NCBI GenBank assembly: GCA_034658975.1 | Contig: JAYEGJ010000009.1 | Location: forward strand, 1-16,502 | Source of the DNA: SZUA-217 sp034658975 | GTDB lineage: Bacteria > Actinomycetota > Acidimicrobiia > Spongiisociales > ZC4RG35 | Reading direction: 5' to 3' | Length of the DNA stretch: 16,502 nt | Part shown: positions 7,153 through 14,721 of the stretch, piece after piece | Position numbering within the stretch: position 1 is the first letter of the stretch | Layout of the letters: every line of letters begins with the position of its first letter | Position numbers and translations under genes: made by a program | Notes under the pieces: model-generated | Told to the model about the DNA's origin: nothing | Database searches by the model: none | What the model saw: the letters and a program-made list of their open reading frames with translations, nothing else

Positions 7153-9509
7153 AGGGATTTGGGAGGTTCCTCCGCCGAGTTGCGCTTCCGCAACCACGCG
7201 GCGCCGCCGGCAACCACCAGGATCAAGCCACCGACGAGGGTGAGGATCTTTCCTCCGGCCTCGGCCCAGGTGTCGTTGAAATCGATCACGACGTCCTCCT
7301 GGGTCGGAACCACGACCATGAGAGACGGCGTCGCGCGCCAGGGCCCGTCTGCACCGGTTGCGGTCCAATTCGGAAAGTAGGACACCTTGATCATGTGGGG
7401 CACCCCGACTGCGGTGGTGGAGAACGAGATGCGGTGGTCCTCGATCAATATGTCGGAGACAGCGTCCGCCGGGACGTCGAGCTCGACATTGGGACGCTGC
7501 GAGATCGAGTCGATCCTCGGCCACTCCTCCGGGCCTCCGGCAACCACCATCCGATGCATCTGGTCGATGTCCTCGTACCACTCGAGAGCCATGTCGTGGA
7601 AGCTCGGGAGTGGCTCACCGTCGGCCCCGGTCACCTGCTCGGACCCGGTCAATGATGCAAACAATCCCCGCTCCGGGACCTCGTAGACGGATGGAAGGTA
7701 GGTCAGGGCGGCAACCTTCTGCGTCTCGGGCAATTTGAAGATGTTGAACGGCTCGGTGGTCATTATCAGATCGAGTTCTTCCATCTCGATGGCCTTCTCG
7801 GCCGCCTCGGGTGTGAACGACACGTAGTAGTCGACCCCGTAGACATCCATGTGTTCGATTCCCCGTTCCATGTCAAAGGAGTGGTACTTGAGCCCGGGAA
7901 CCGGGTTGGAAGACTTGAAGGACATCTCCGAGTGGTTGATGAAGTGGAACGGGGTCGTCAACGAAGATTCGAAGAAGAGCCCTTCCATCGACTTCTGCGA
8001 TCCTTCGGTCCAGTAGGGAATCAGCATCGGCGCCATCGGAGTTCCGTACTTGTTGAGGCCGCTGTTGTTCTCCCACATCACCCTGCCGTCGGGAAGGGTG
8101 TCGAGCTCGACCATCAGGGCCTCATACTCGGGCCACGGCTCCTTGGCCTCGTACCCCTCGAAGTTCCACTTGGACCATCCATCGACAAACGTCACCCCGG
8201 CAGCAGCCCCCAGGACGACGATGGCGACGGCCGACGCCGTGAGGTAGTTGCGGGTACTCACCGTCGGCAACATGAGCAATGTCGCCGCGATCACGACCAA
8301 CCCAACGCCGGCGACGATTGTCCACGCCCAGGCCGGGAACTCGGTCGAGTCGGCGACAAGACCGGCAGCGACGGCGAAGGCGACTCCGAACATTGCCGTG
8401 GCCCAATACTTCGATATCCGACCCGGCAGGCGACGTGACATCCACACCACCGCGGCACCGAAGCCGATGGCAGCGAAGAACGACACCCCGAAGTACCAGT
8501 ACGGAAGGAGCCGGCCGTTCCACAGCTTCCATCGTTGGCCGTCGAACAAGTCCGGGAACAGGTCGGGCAGAACATTCGGCAGCGGGTAGTAGATGATCGG
8601 CAGGAGCGTTGCGCCGATCATTGGCGCCGCCCTCGCGGTCTTCCTCAAGGCCCATATAGCACCCGGGATCGCCACCGGCAGGAGGAGCCACATCTCGACC
8701 GGGAAGATCTCTTCCCACCGGCTGAGCGGTGTCCATGCCATGTCCGAGGTCAGCCCGATTCGCACCAACAAGGGCAATGCCCAGAAGGCCGCGATGGCGA
8801 AACCCCAGAACCAAATGGCGACTGTCTTCCAGAAGCCCTTCCGCCAAGCGAGGACCAACAGCGAGGCGAAGATCACCACGATCGTGGTGAGAACGTGGGA
8901 GAGAGCGGTCGCCGCCAGGGCGAGCGCCGCCCACTTGGCGTACTTGCGGTCGTCACGCACCGCCTTCATCAGCAGGCCGAGGTACACGAGCGACAGCGAG
9001 AACGACCACGAGTACGAGAACTCCCCGGCGAGGGTCGACGCAATGTTGCCGCCGTATATCGAGTAGCTCTCCAGGAAGGCGAAGACGGCACCGGCTCCGG
9101 CCGCGATCAGGGAGACCTGGCGACCGAGAGTCATGGCACGGGTGTGGAAGTAGATCGCCGGTGGCAGTGCGATCAGGCCCATGACGGTGACCATCTTGAA
9201 AGCGACCCCGTAGGGAAGGAAGAGATCGAGGAAGACGATTGTCAGCGACGGGAGCGGGAAATAGAAGTAGAAGGCCGGGAACCCGGCGAACCAGTCGTTG
9301 CTCCACCCCATGATCCGGCCACTGGGCAGGAGATTGTCTCGCAGGTAGGCAGGCCCGAACACGTGCGCGCCCATGTCACCGCCGGTCGGTGTCGTGGACG
9401 AGAGGATCAACCACGGGTTGAGGACGATCAGAACGATGACCGAGGTGGCGGCAATGAGCACCACCGGCAGGATCGGAATGCGTTGGATTCGCCCCCGAAG
9501 GGAGGTCAC
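7143..9509 (-). CDS. Large multi-spanning membrane protein, 6-pyruvoyl-tetrahydropterin-synthase-related (GT-C-like)
   Basis: This is a 788-residue integral membrane protein. After one helix (residues ~13-32) comes a segment with GGDMGAH (43-49) and SNDWFAGFPAFYFYFP. This matches the N-terminal signature of the '6-pyruvoyl-tetrahydropterin synthase related' membrane family, whose acidic residue in the first loop recalls GT-C glycosyltransferases. About a dozen hydrophobic helices follow up to residue ~430. Then comes a long extracytoplasmic domain (about 435-750) and a final helix with an RKR-rich tail. The family name is historical; there is no pterin enzyme here. A lipid-linked-sugar glycosyltransferase is plausible given the DPM1-like neighbour. 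The GTG start (9507-9509) overlaps the stop of the zinc-ribbon gene as GTGA. The stop codon lies inside the palindrome, which may have trimmed or replaced the original C-terminus. Confidence 0.75.
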   Translation of the reverse strand: MTSLRGRIQRIPILPVVLIAATSVIVLIVLNPWLILSSTTPTGGDMGAHVFGPAYLRDNLLPSGRIMGWSNDWFAGFPAFYFYFPLPSLTIVFLDLFLPYGVAFKMVTVMGLIALPPAIYFHTRAMTLGRQVSLIAAGAGAVFAFLESYSIYGGNIASTLAGEFSYSWSFSLSLVYLGLLMKAVRDDRKYAKWAALALAATALSHVLTTIVVIFASLLVLAWRKGFWKTVAIWFWGFAIAAFWALPLLVRIGLTSDMAWTPLSRWEEIFPVEMWLLLPVAIPGAIWALRKTARAAPMIGATLLPIIYYPLPNVLPDLFPDLFDGQRWKLWNGRLLPYWYFGVSFFAAIGFGAAVVWMSRRLPGRISKYWATAMFGVAFAVAAGLVADSTEFPAWAWTIVAGVGLVVIAATLLMLPTVSTRNYLTASAVAIVVLGAAAGVTFVDGWSKWNFEGYEAKEPWPEYEALMVELDTLPDGRVMWENNSGLNKYGTPMAPMLIPYWTEGSQKSMEGLFFESSLTTPFHFINHSEMSFKSSNPVPGLKYHSFDMERGIEHMDVYGVDYYVSFTPEAAEKAIEMEELDLIMTTEPFNIFKLPETQKVAALTYLPSVYEVPERGLFASLTGSEQVTGADGEPLPSFHDMALEWYEDIDQMHRMVVAGGPEEWPRIDSISQRPNVELDVPADAVSDILIEDHRISFSTTAVGVPHMIKVSYFPNWTATGADGPWRATPSLMVVVPTQEDVVIDFNDTWAEAGGKILTLVGGLILVVAGGAAWLRKRNSAEEPPKSLSG

Positions 9510-9682
9510 GGTCGCGCTTGCCGCACGATCTCGAGGACTTGCGTCAGGTCGATGTCGATGCCTTCCCGATTCCACCACTTCTCCTCACAGTTGTGACAAG
9601 AGAAGAACAAGACCTCGGTCCCGTCTGGGAGCACATGCTCGATCTCGAGAACGTCAGTCTGTTTGCACTCAGGACAATCCAT
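9506..9682 (-). CDS. 58-residue zinc-ribbon protein, function unknown
   Basis: This is a small acidic protein with two knuckles, CPEC (C3, C6) and CHNC (C29, C32), forming a likely zinc ribbon. It continues EEKWWNREGIDIDL and has a hydrophobic/acidic tail. I do not recognise a named family. The ATG (9680-9682) has no strong ribosome-binding site. Its TGA overlaps the GTG of the large membrane protein (GTGA), so the two are translationally coupled and may work together. The even cysteine spacing and real codon structure on the coding strand make it a genuine gene rather than noise. Confidence 0.75.
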   Translation of the reverse strand: MDCPECKQTDVLEIEHVLPDGTEVLFFSCHNCEEKWWNREGIDIDLTQVLEIVRQARP

Positions 9683-9764
9683 GGAACCACTTCGTAGGCA
9701 GGGACAACATGGTAAATCGGGTCAGCCCCTTAGAACAACGATTCCGCGTCAAGGAGTCTGCTGA
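9683..9764 (-). promoter_or_regulatory. 82-nt gap, possible promoter for the zinc-ribbon/membrane-protein pair
   Basis: This is the longest gap in the 14667-to-7143 minus-strand set. On the minus strand a TTGACG occurs early in the gap, but no -10 lies at proper spacing. TTGTTC followed 17 nt later by TTACCA is another weak pair. No terminator hairpin is evident for the upstream genes. Read-through and a separate promoter are both possible. Confidence 0.2.
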
Positions 9765-10031
9765 TCAATCTTCTAGGAGCCGGCCTACGTAGCGGCTTCG
9801 CCTCTTGCCGTCCTCTGTCCAATAGGCGTACCAGTAGGGGCCATGAGGACACTTGGTGCACTCCTGCTTGCCGCATCGGACCATCTGTTGACGCATGCTC
9901 ACCTCGGGATCGGAGGTCGGGTCGCGCGGTTCGCCGCGATCGAGGGCCGCTCGGGTGAGAATCTGGAGACGGCGCAGGTCGTGTTCGTCCAACTCCTTGA
10001 CCGCGTCGAGCAGATCGCGGTCCAGCGGCAT
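9765..10031 (-). CDS. DUF6788-like small protein
   Basis: This is an 88-residue protein. Its C-terminal half reads VRCGKQECTKCPHGPYWYA and then a KRRSRYVGR segment. The cysteine pattern CGKxxCxKCxHGPYWYAYW matches the DUF6788 family, a short presumed metal-binding motif of unknown function. The N-terminal ~45 residues are charged and helical (LLDAVKELDEHDLRRLQ). The ATG (10029-10031) shares one base with the TGA of the DUF3499 gene (TGATG), so the start is well placed and translation is probably coupled. A longer start within the DUF3499 gene is possible but unneeded. Confidence 0.72.
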   Translation of the reverse strand: MPLDRDLLDAVKELDEHDLRRLQILTRAALDRGEPRDPTSDPEVSMRQQMVRCGKQECTKCPHGPYWYAYWTEDGKRRSRYVGRLLED

Positions 10032-10252
10032 CAGGCCACGTGTACGGGTGCGAAGAGCCGGGTAACGGTCCGCCGGTCGGTGAGTGTCCATCCGTGCGGT
10101 GGTGCCATGCGGTCTGAGTGATCGGCACAGAGGGGGTAGCCGTAGGGCTTGTAATCCTCAGCCAGATCGTCGAGCCAGACAGCGCTGTCTCCGTAGAAGA
10201 ACGTCATTATCGAGTTCGCGGGCGAACCACATCTGGAACAGCTGACTGTCAT
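10031..10252 (-). CDS. DUF3499 family zinc-binding protein
   Basis: This is a 73-residue protein with CSRC (C5, C8) and LCADH (C42, H45), giving a CxxC...CxxH metal site. It ends with the APPHGWTLTD stretch. The pattern (cysteine pair, FFYGD strand, LCxxH, then P-x-GW) is that of DUF3499, a family limited to actinobacteria and usually found next to phosphomannomutase, whiB and F420 genes. Its function is unknown. I use the ATG at 10250-10252. The open frame reaches to 10330, but the added residues look unstructured and run into the thioredoxin-like gene. It lies 32 nt after that gene and overlaps the DUF6788-like gene by one base of the stop. Confidence 0.76.
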   Translation of the reverse strand: MTVSCSRCGSPANSIMTFFYGDSAVWLDDLAEDYKPYGYPLCADHSDRMAPPHGWTLTDRRTVTRLFAPVHVA

Positions 10253-10284
10253 TGACGGAACGCTAGAAGTCGCGAAATCTCTAT

Positions 10285-10647
10285 TCAAGGACCCAGCGTC
10301 CCCAATGCTCGGTCCGGTTTGCCCGGCCATACGACCGCGGCTCCGTCCTGGTCGACTACAAGCGTCGCCGGAACTCCGGTAATCCCCAGGTCATGAAACA
10401 TGCCCGGCTGTTCTTCCCAACTCATCTCGACGTATCCGGCTTCCCCCAAAGCCTCATCGAGAAGCCTCCGAACAGGTCCACAATCCGGGCAGGCCGATGA
10501 GCTGAACAAATAGACGCCGGCTACCAGGCCCGTCGATTCGATGCGTCGCGGGGAACCGACCGACCGGCGTCGCATTGCCAGCGAGGCGAGCCAGGCAACG
10601 ACAAGTGCCCCGGCGATCAGAGCCAGACGGGCCAGAACCTCATCCAT
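10285..10647 (-). CDS. Membrane-anchored thioredoxin-like protein
   Basis: This is a 120-residue protein with one N-terminal transmembrane helix (about 6-24) followed by a basic RRR patch, then a thioredoxin fold. The redox motif is ACPDCGPVRRLLDE with C53 and C56, and the cis-proline is in GVPATLVV (P93). By the positive-inside rule the basic patch after the helix places the catalytic domain in the cytoplasm, though that call is weak. The ATG (10645-10647) overlaps the end of the DUF5719 gene by 8 nt. The substrate is unknown; reduction of neighbouring cysteine-rich small proteins is conceivable but speculative. Confidence 0.74.
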   Translation of the reverse strand: MDEVLARLALIAGALVVAWLASLAMRRRSVGSPRRIESTGLVAGVYLFSSSACPDCGPVRRLLDEALGEAGYVEMSWEEQPGMFHDLGITGVPATLVVDQDGAAVVWPGKPDRALGTLGP

Positions 10648-11923
10648 CGAGTATCGGAACGCCGATTGCCGCCGAAGTCGAGCCTGCTCTCTGAGCGGTC
10701 CAAAGGACAACCACCGGATTTGTCGACTCGACGAGATACCCGTCGGCCTCCTCGATGCCAATCGCCAGAACGGACTCGGACGACACCTCGAACGAGCGCA
10801 CCGAGGTGTTCTCCCGAAGCGGTCGAATGCTCACTGTCGAATCCTCGATGCCGGCGTTGAGCATGATGATCGTGGCCCACCCTCCTTCCAGGGTGGAGGC
10901 TCCGGGGAGGAACCAACGGTTCGCTTCGACAACAACGCCGGTCGTGATCGCCACGCCGATATCCGGTGAACTCCAGCGAAGAACGGGAACGACCGGCCCT
11001 GTCGACACGACGCGCACTCCAATCGCCTCCTCCGTCACTTCCCCAAGATCGATGACGTGCTGGCCTCGTTCAGTGAGACGACCGGTGGCAAAGGCTTCTT
11101 CGGCGCCAGACGGAGTGAAGAGATCGACCTGGTAGTCGATCTCAGTGTTGGCCGGGGTGGCGATGATGAGTTCCTTTGAGGCGGACCCTTTTGGCACCGG
11201 AATGAACCAGTCGATGGCGCCGGGCAGCGCCCGCCAGACGCCTGTATCGCCGTGAATGCCCAGCCGTCCGATGGCGTTGACCCGGCCTTTGATGGTTTCG
11301 ATGGAAACCGAGAGGGATTCCCGTCCCGGGGTCAGGTCGTTGAAGTCGACGAATGTCGAAGAGCGAGGCGGGACGATCACCGCCTCGAACCGTGAGTTCG
11401 ACTCGGTGCCGGCCTCGGACTCAACGATCAACTCGACGACCGCCTCTCCCGCATAGGGGTTCATCAGGTGAAGCTCGAAAGTCGCCTCCCCTGCGGTCGA
11501 GCCTCCGGTGATGAAGGCTTGGGCCTCAGGCACCGATGCACAGGCCTCCGCGGACATCGACGCGGCGCCCTGCACGACCGAACCTGCTGCCGAGATGGCG
11601 TTGGGCATCTCCACCAGGCCTCCCACCGTGCCCACTGCGGCGACATCCACAACGGGAATCACGAGCGACCCCGAGGCCCCGGTTGCCGAAGCGAGGCTCC
11701 CGGCGGACTCCCCTGCGGTGAAGAGCGTGAGACCTACGGGCCCATCGACCGTAGAGAGAACCGAGAGGTTCGTGTTGCGCCCGCTCCCCTCTTCCACCGG
11801 GCAGACGGCGATGGGAGGTGGGCTGACGCCAACATCTGTCTCGACACCAGGTGCATCGAGAACGGGGACGAAGAAGGTGCCCGCTGCCAATACGAGGGCG
11901 AGGAGAAGCGTGACCCATCTCAT
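10640..11923 (-). CDS. DUF5719 family exported protein
   Basis: This is a 427-residue protein with an N-terminal hydrophobic signal segment (WVTLLLALVLAAGTFFVP, residues 3-20) and no further membrane helices. The rest is rich in beta-strand-like stretches such as VVELIVESEAGTESNSRFEA, repeated sandwich-like modules and a WFIPVPKGSASKELIIATP block. This matches DUF5719, an actinobacterial family found next to large envelope glycosyltransferases. It probably works outside the membrane, anchored by an uncleaved signal or released. The ATG overlaps the stop of the glycosyltransferase gene as ATGA, and its own stop lies inside the thioredoxin-like gene. No catalytic residues can be named. Confidence 0.7.
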   Translation of the reverse strand: MRWVTLLLALVLAAGTFFVPVLDAPGVETDVGVSPPPIAVCPVEEGSGRNTNLSVLSTVDGPVGLTLFTAGESAGSLASATGASGSLVIPVVDVAAVGTVGGLVEMPNAISAAGSVVQGAASMSAEACASVPEAQAFITGGSTAGEATFELHLMNPYAGEAVVELIVESEAGTESNSRFEAVIVPPRSSTFVDFNDLTPGRESLSVSIETIKGRVNAIGRLGIHGDTGVWRALPGAIDWFIPVPKGSASKELIIATPANTEIDYQVDLFTPSGAEEAFATGRLTERGQHVIDLGEVTEEAIGVRVVSTGPVVPVLRWSSPDIGVAITTGVVVEANRWFLPGASTLEGGWATIIMLNAGIEDSTVSIRPLRENTSVRSFEVSSESVLAIGIEEADGYLVESTNPVVVLWTAQRAGSTSAAIGVPILDG

Positions 11924-14667
11924 CGACGGGCCCTCCCGACTATCACGAGGATGAGGCCCAACAAGGCCACGGCCACGGCCACCCAGGCCATCGCCACCGA
12001 GTAGCTATCTCCTCTGAACGACGCGACCCCTTCGGCGGCGCTGACGCTGGCCTGCCACCCCACCGGCCCCGGCTGAGGACTCCATCCATCCGAATGGTTG
12101 AGGGCAAGGGCCACTCTTCCCGACCCGAGGTCGCCGGAGAATCCGGAAGCCGATCGCTGCCAGGCCGAATCCGCGCCCGCATCGGCCAAGGCGACGGCCT
12201 GCGGATTCTCGAAGACACGAGAGTCGGGATCAAGGGGGGTGGGCACCAGATCGAATTGGGCGACCAATACCTCATCGAGCCGGAACTCGGGCCCGAAGAG
12301 CACCACCCAGTCGATGGCGAACGGCGCAAGCACTTCGCCCGGACGCAACTCGGAGCCGGTGCTGATCAGACGAAGCGCTTCGTCAAGCGCTTCGTCGCCA
12401 TCTCGTGGCGAAGGCAGCCATACCTCGTCGTGCGTCATCCCTGTGCCGTCCACTACGCGATACCAGTAACCGGGTCCCGAACGTGCTTCGCCAGGAACGT
12501 CAGACCGTTGGGTCGAGGCGAGAAGAGTTCGGCCAGGACCATGCTCGTGAGCAAGGCTGACCGAGAACCCGAGGCGTTCACTCAGGTCCCCGGAAGGCAG
12601 CCCAAGACGCCCGTCGGCCAATGATCCGATCGAGAAGAAGAGGATGGCCCCGGCAGCAACGATGCTCATCAGGTGTTTGGGCCGCCCGGTGAGTCGATCG
12701 AGTCCGGCGGCGACGACCATTGCCGCCCCGAACGAAGCAAGGATGAGGCTTGCTTCCTCGATACCCGGTCCCATGCCGGGGATTCGCACCAGCAGAAGAC
12801 CAGCCAGGCCCAACAGGACCCCGAGCGACCCGATCCTCCGTGCGGTGCCTTCGAGGAGGACCAAGGGGAGGAACCCCACGACGAGGAGAACCGGCCAAAG
12901 GTCGTCAACGGACAGACCGATGCGGCGATCCGCCTCGAGCAGCCATCCGACATCGGAGTAGAAGAATTGGAGGGCCACTGCTGTGCCAAGGAGGCCCGAG
13001 AGAGCGAGGACAAGCCGCGAACCTTGGCCGCCCCATACCTTCCATGCCAGGACGACTACGACAGGCACCAAGATCAGCACCGGTGAAAGGGAGGCCAGTG
13101 TCAGACCAATCAGAATCACCCATCCGAACCGGGACAAGTGAGACCGGTCCTTTTCGCTTTCGTGGACGAAGGCAGCCCGCACCGCCCAAGGAAGAACGCT
13201 TGCAGCGGCTAGAGAGGTCCAGGAGCCCGATCCGGCCAGCACTGCCGTGCCAGGTCCGGCTATCACGACAAGGCCTGCCAGATATCGGCCCGGGCCTCGA
13301 AGCCCGAGCCGCCCGGCGAAGCGCCCCATCCCGACAACGGCCAGGAGACCGAAGGCGAGTGTGAGGACTGTCCTCGCCGCCCCTTCGGCGCCAAACCAGA
13401 GGATGGAAGCGAGTCCGGTCAGTCCGACAGACGGATGAACTGCGTCCGGCGAACCGAGCCCCGACTCGTTCCATCCTGCGAACCACCTCTCGAGAGCGAC
13501 GGAACCGGCTTCGAACGGAAAGGACCCGGCGACGTTGGGCAAACCGGAGAAGATGATCGAGCGCATCGAAAAGCCGAGAATGAAGACGGCCAGCACGGCA
13601 CCCCAGATTCCCGGGCTCCCCCATATCCGCCGGGACCTCTTCGCCAACGCTTGATCCTCGTCGAAGATCGAGAGCATACGGTTGCTCAATTCGGACCCGA
13701 TTACACGCAGACGGACCGATCCTCGCGCCTGGAATCGGAAGAGCTCCTCGTCCCCAAGAACGCGAACCTTCTTGAAACGGCGACGGCGCCCGAACGTCGA
13801 AGGGATGTTGAGGGTGTTCCACCCCCATGACATGAGGTGGCGGGCTCCCGGCCTCCATCGGAGGAACAGGAGACTGACCAATGAGTCAACCAGCGCCACG
13901 AGGAAGTCGTAGGGAAGCACCCAGAGCAGGGTGAGAGGGCTGTAGGCGGTGACCATCGCCCGCAGTCGACCGGCTTGCTCCCTCCACTTTCTGCTCTTGC
14001 CACCGCAACGACCCTGGTGGTAGACCTCTGACGAGGGAACGCTGATCACCCTCCCCCCGGCAAGCCGGGCGCGTTGGGAGAAATCAAGGCCGGCGGCGAC
14101 CGGGGGCACCTTTTCATCGAGGCCTCCAAGACCCTGAGCCAGGTCACGTCGCACCAGCATGGATGCGGAGCTCACAAACGACACTTCGCGCACCACGTCG
14201 TATTGCTGAAGGTCGATCTCGTCTTCATCCAGACCGGTGTACGGCTCGCCAAACACGTCGGTCGCACTGCCGATCGATTCGAGAACGTCGTGACTTCCGG
14301 CGACCAGCAACTTCGATCCGCCAAGCGCTGCGTCGGCTCTTTCCACCTCCTCGACCAGTGCGGAAAGCGCATCGGGCCTGGGGCGGGCGTCAGAGTGCAG
14401 TATCCAGAGGTAGTCGGTCGACTGGTCCGCAGCGGCAATGGCCTCTTCGAGGGTGACTGCCACCTCGGCTCCGTCGGGGACGGACTCGGCCTTTCCTACG
14501 ATCACCAGGTCCGGAACCGGGTCATACACTTGGCGGCTGACGGTGGCCACAGCCGCGTCGAAGTCGGACCCTTCGACAAGCGTCAGTAGAACCTTGACCC
14601 GGGGCGCGTCATTGGGAGCCTCGACGGATTGAGTTTCCGCGGTCAGCGGAGCTGGAGCATCGGTCAT
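11920..14667 (-). CDS. Large GT2 glycosyltransferase with multi-spanning C-terminal membrane part
   Basis: This 915-residue protein has two parts. Residues ~20-290 form a GT-A domain: VKVLLTLVEGSDF start, DYLWILHSDARPRPDAL at the metal/donor site, FVSSASMLVRRDL, then GLDFSQRARLAGGRVISVP and VYHQGR near the acceptor end. From about residue 255 onward come membrane helices (LLWVLPYDFLVALVDSLV and, after residue ~355, ten or so more), an extracytoplasmic segment and a last helix ending in GRARR. Actinobacterial relatives are large GT2 proteins next to DUF5719 and F420 genes, linked to arabinogalactan or other envelope glycans. The start MTDAPAP (ATG 14665-14667) is the best of three close ATGs (14667, 14679, 14706); the two upstream ones add only SVASRFTMAYC-type residues. 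It is the first gene of the minus-strand set and is divergent from cofD. Confidence 0.84.
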   Translation of the reverse strand: MTDAPAPLTAETQSVEAPNDAPRVKVLLTLVEGSDFDAAVATVSRQVYDPVPDLVIVGKAESVPDGAEVAVTLEEAIAAADQSTDYLWILHSDARPRPDALSALVEEVERADAALGGSKLLVAGSHDVLESIGSATDVFGEPYTGLDEDEIDLQQYDVVREVSFVSSASMLVRRDLAQGLGGLDEKVPPVAAGLDFSQRARLAGGRVISVPSSEVYHQGRCGGKSRKWREQAGRLRAMVTAYSPLTLLWVLPYDFLVALVDSLVSLLFLRWRPGARHLMSWGWNTLNIPSTFGRRRRFKKVRVLGDEELFRFQARGSVRLRVIGSELSNRMLSIFDEDQALAKRSRRIWGSPGIWGAVLAVFILGFSMRSIIFSGLPNVAGSFPFEAGSVALERWFAGWNESGLGSPDAVHPSVGLTGLASILWFGAEGAARTVLTLAFGLLAVVGMGRFAGRLGLRGPGRYLAGLVVIAGPGTAVLAGSGSWTSLAAASVLPWAVRAAFVHESEKDRSHLSRFGWVILIGLTLASLSPVLILVPVVVVLAWKVWGGQGSRLVLALSGLLGTAVALQFFYSDVGWLLEADRRIGLSVDDLWPVLLVVGFLPLVLLEGTARRIGSLGVLLGLAGLLLVRIPGMGPGIEEASLILASFGAAMVVAAGLDRLTGRPKHLMSIVAAGAILFFSIGSLADGRLGLPSGDLSERLGFSVSLAHEHGPGRTLLASTQRSDVPGEARSGPGYWYRVVDGTGMTHDEVWLPSPRDGDEALDEALRLISTGSELRPGEVLAPFAIDWVVLFGPEFRLDEVLVAQFDLVPTPLDPDSRVFENPQAVALADAGADSAWQRSASGFSGDLGSGRVALALNHSDGWSPQPGPVGWQASVSAAEGVASFRGDSYSVAMAWVAVAVALLGLILVIVGRARR

Positions 14668-14721
14668 GCAGTATGCCATTGTGAACCGGGACGCGACGCT
14701 GAGCAATATCTGGTGCGGAAT
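14668..14721. promoter_or_regulatory. Divergent promoter region between the large GT2 gene and cofD
   Basis: These 54 nt hold both promoters. On the minus strand TTGCTC and CACAAT are 17 nt apart, with a start expected just before the GT2 ATG, which would make a near-leaderless message. On the plus strand TTGTGA and an AT-rich CAATAT (14704-14709) precede cofD, but with 19-nt spacing. Neither is strong. Confidence 0.35.

Noticed and set aside
8535..9596. 353-codon plus-strand open frame opposite the large membrane protein and the zinc ribbon
   Set aside because: Its translation is low-complexity R/E/Q/G-rich, antisense to a membrane protein with consistent hydrophobic helices.
10253..10330. 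Longer DUF3499 start at 10330
   Set aside because: It would overlap the thioredoxin-like gene by about 46 nt and place 26 unstructured residues before the conserved CSRC motif.
12905..13858. 317-codon second minus-strand frame within the large GT2 gene
   Set aside because: The other frame gives continuous helices and GT2 motifs; this one is arginine/proline-rich shadow sequence.
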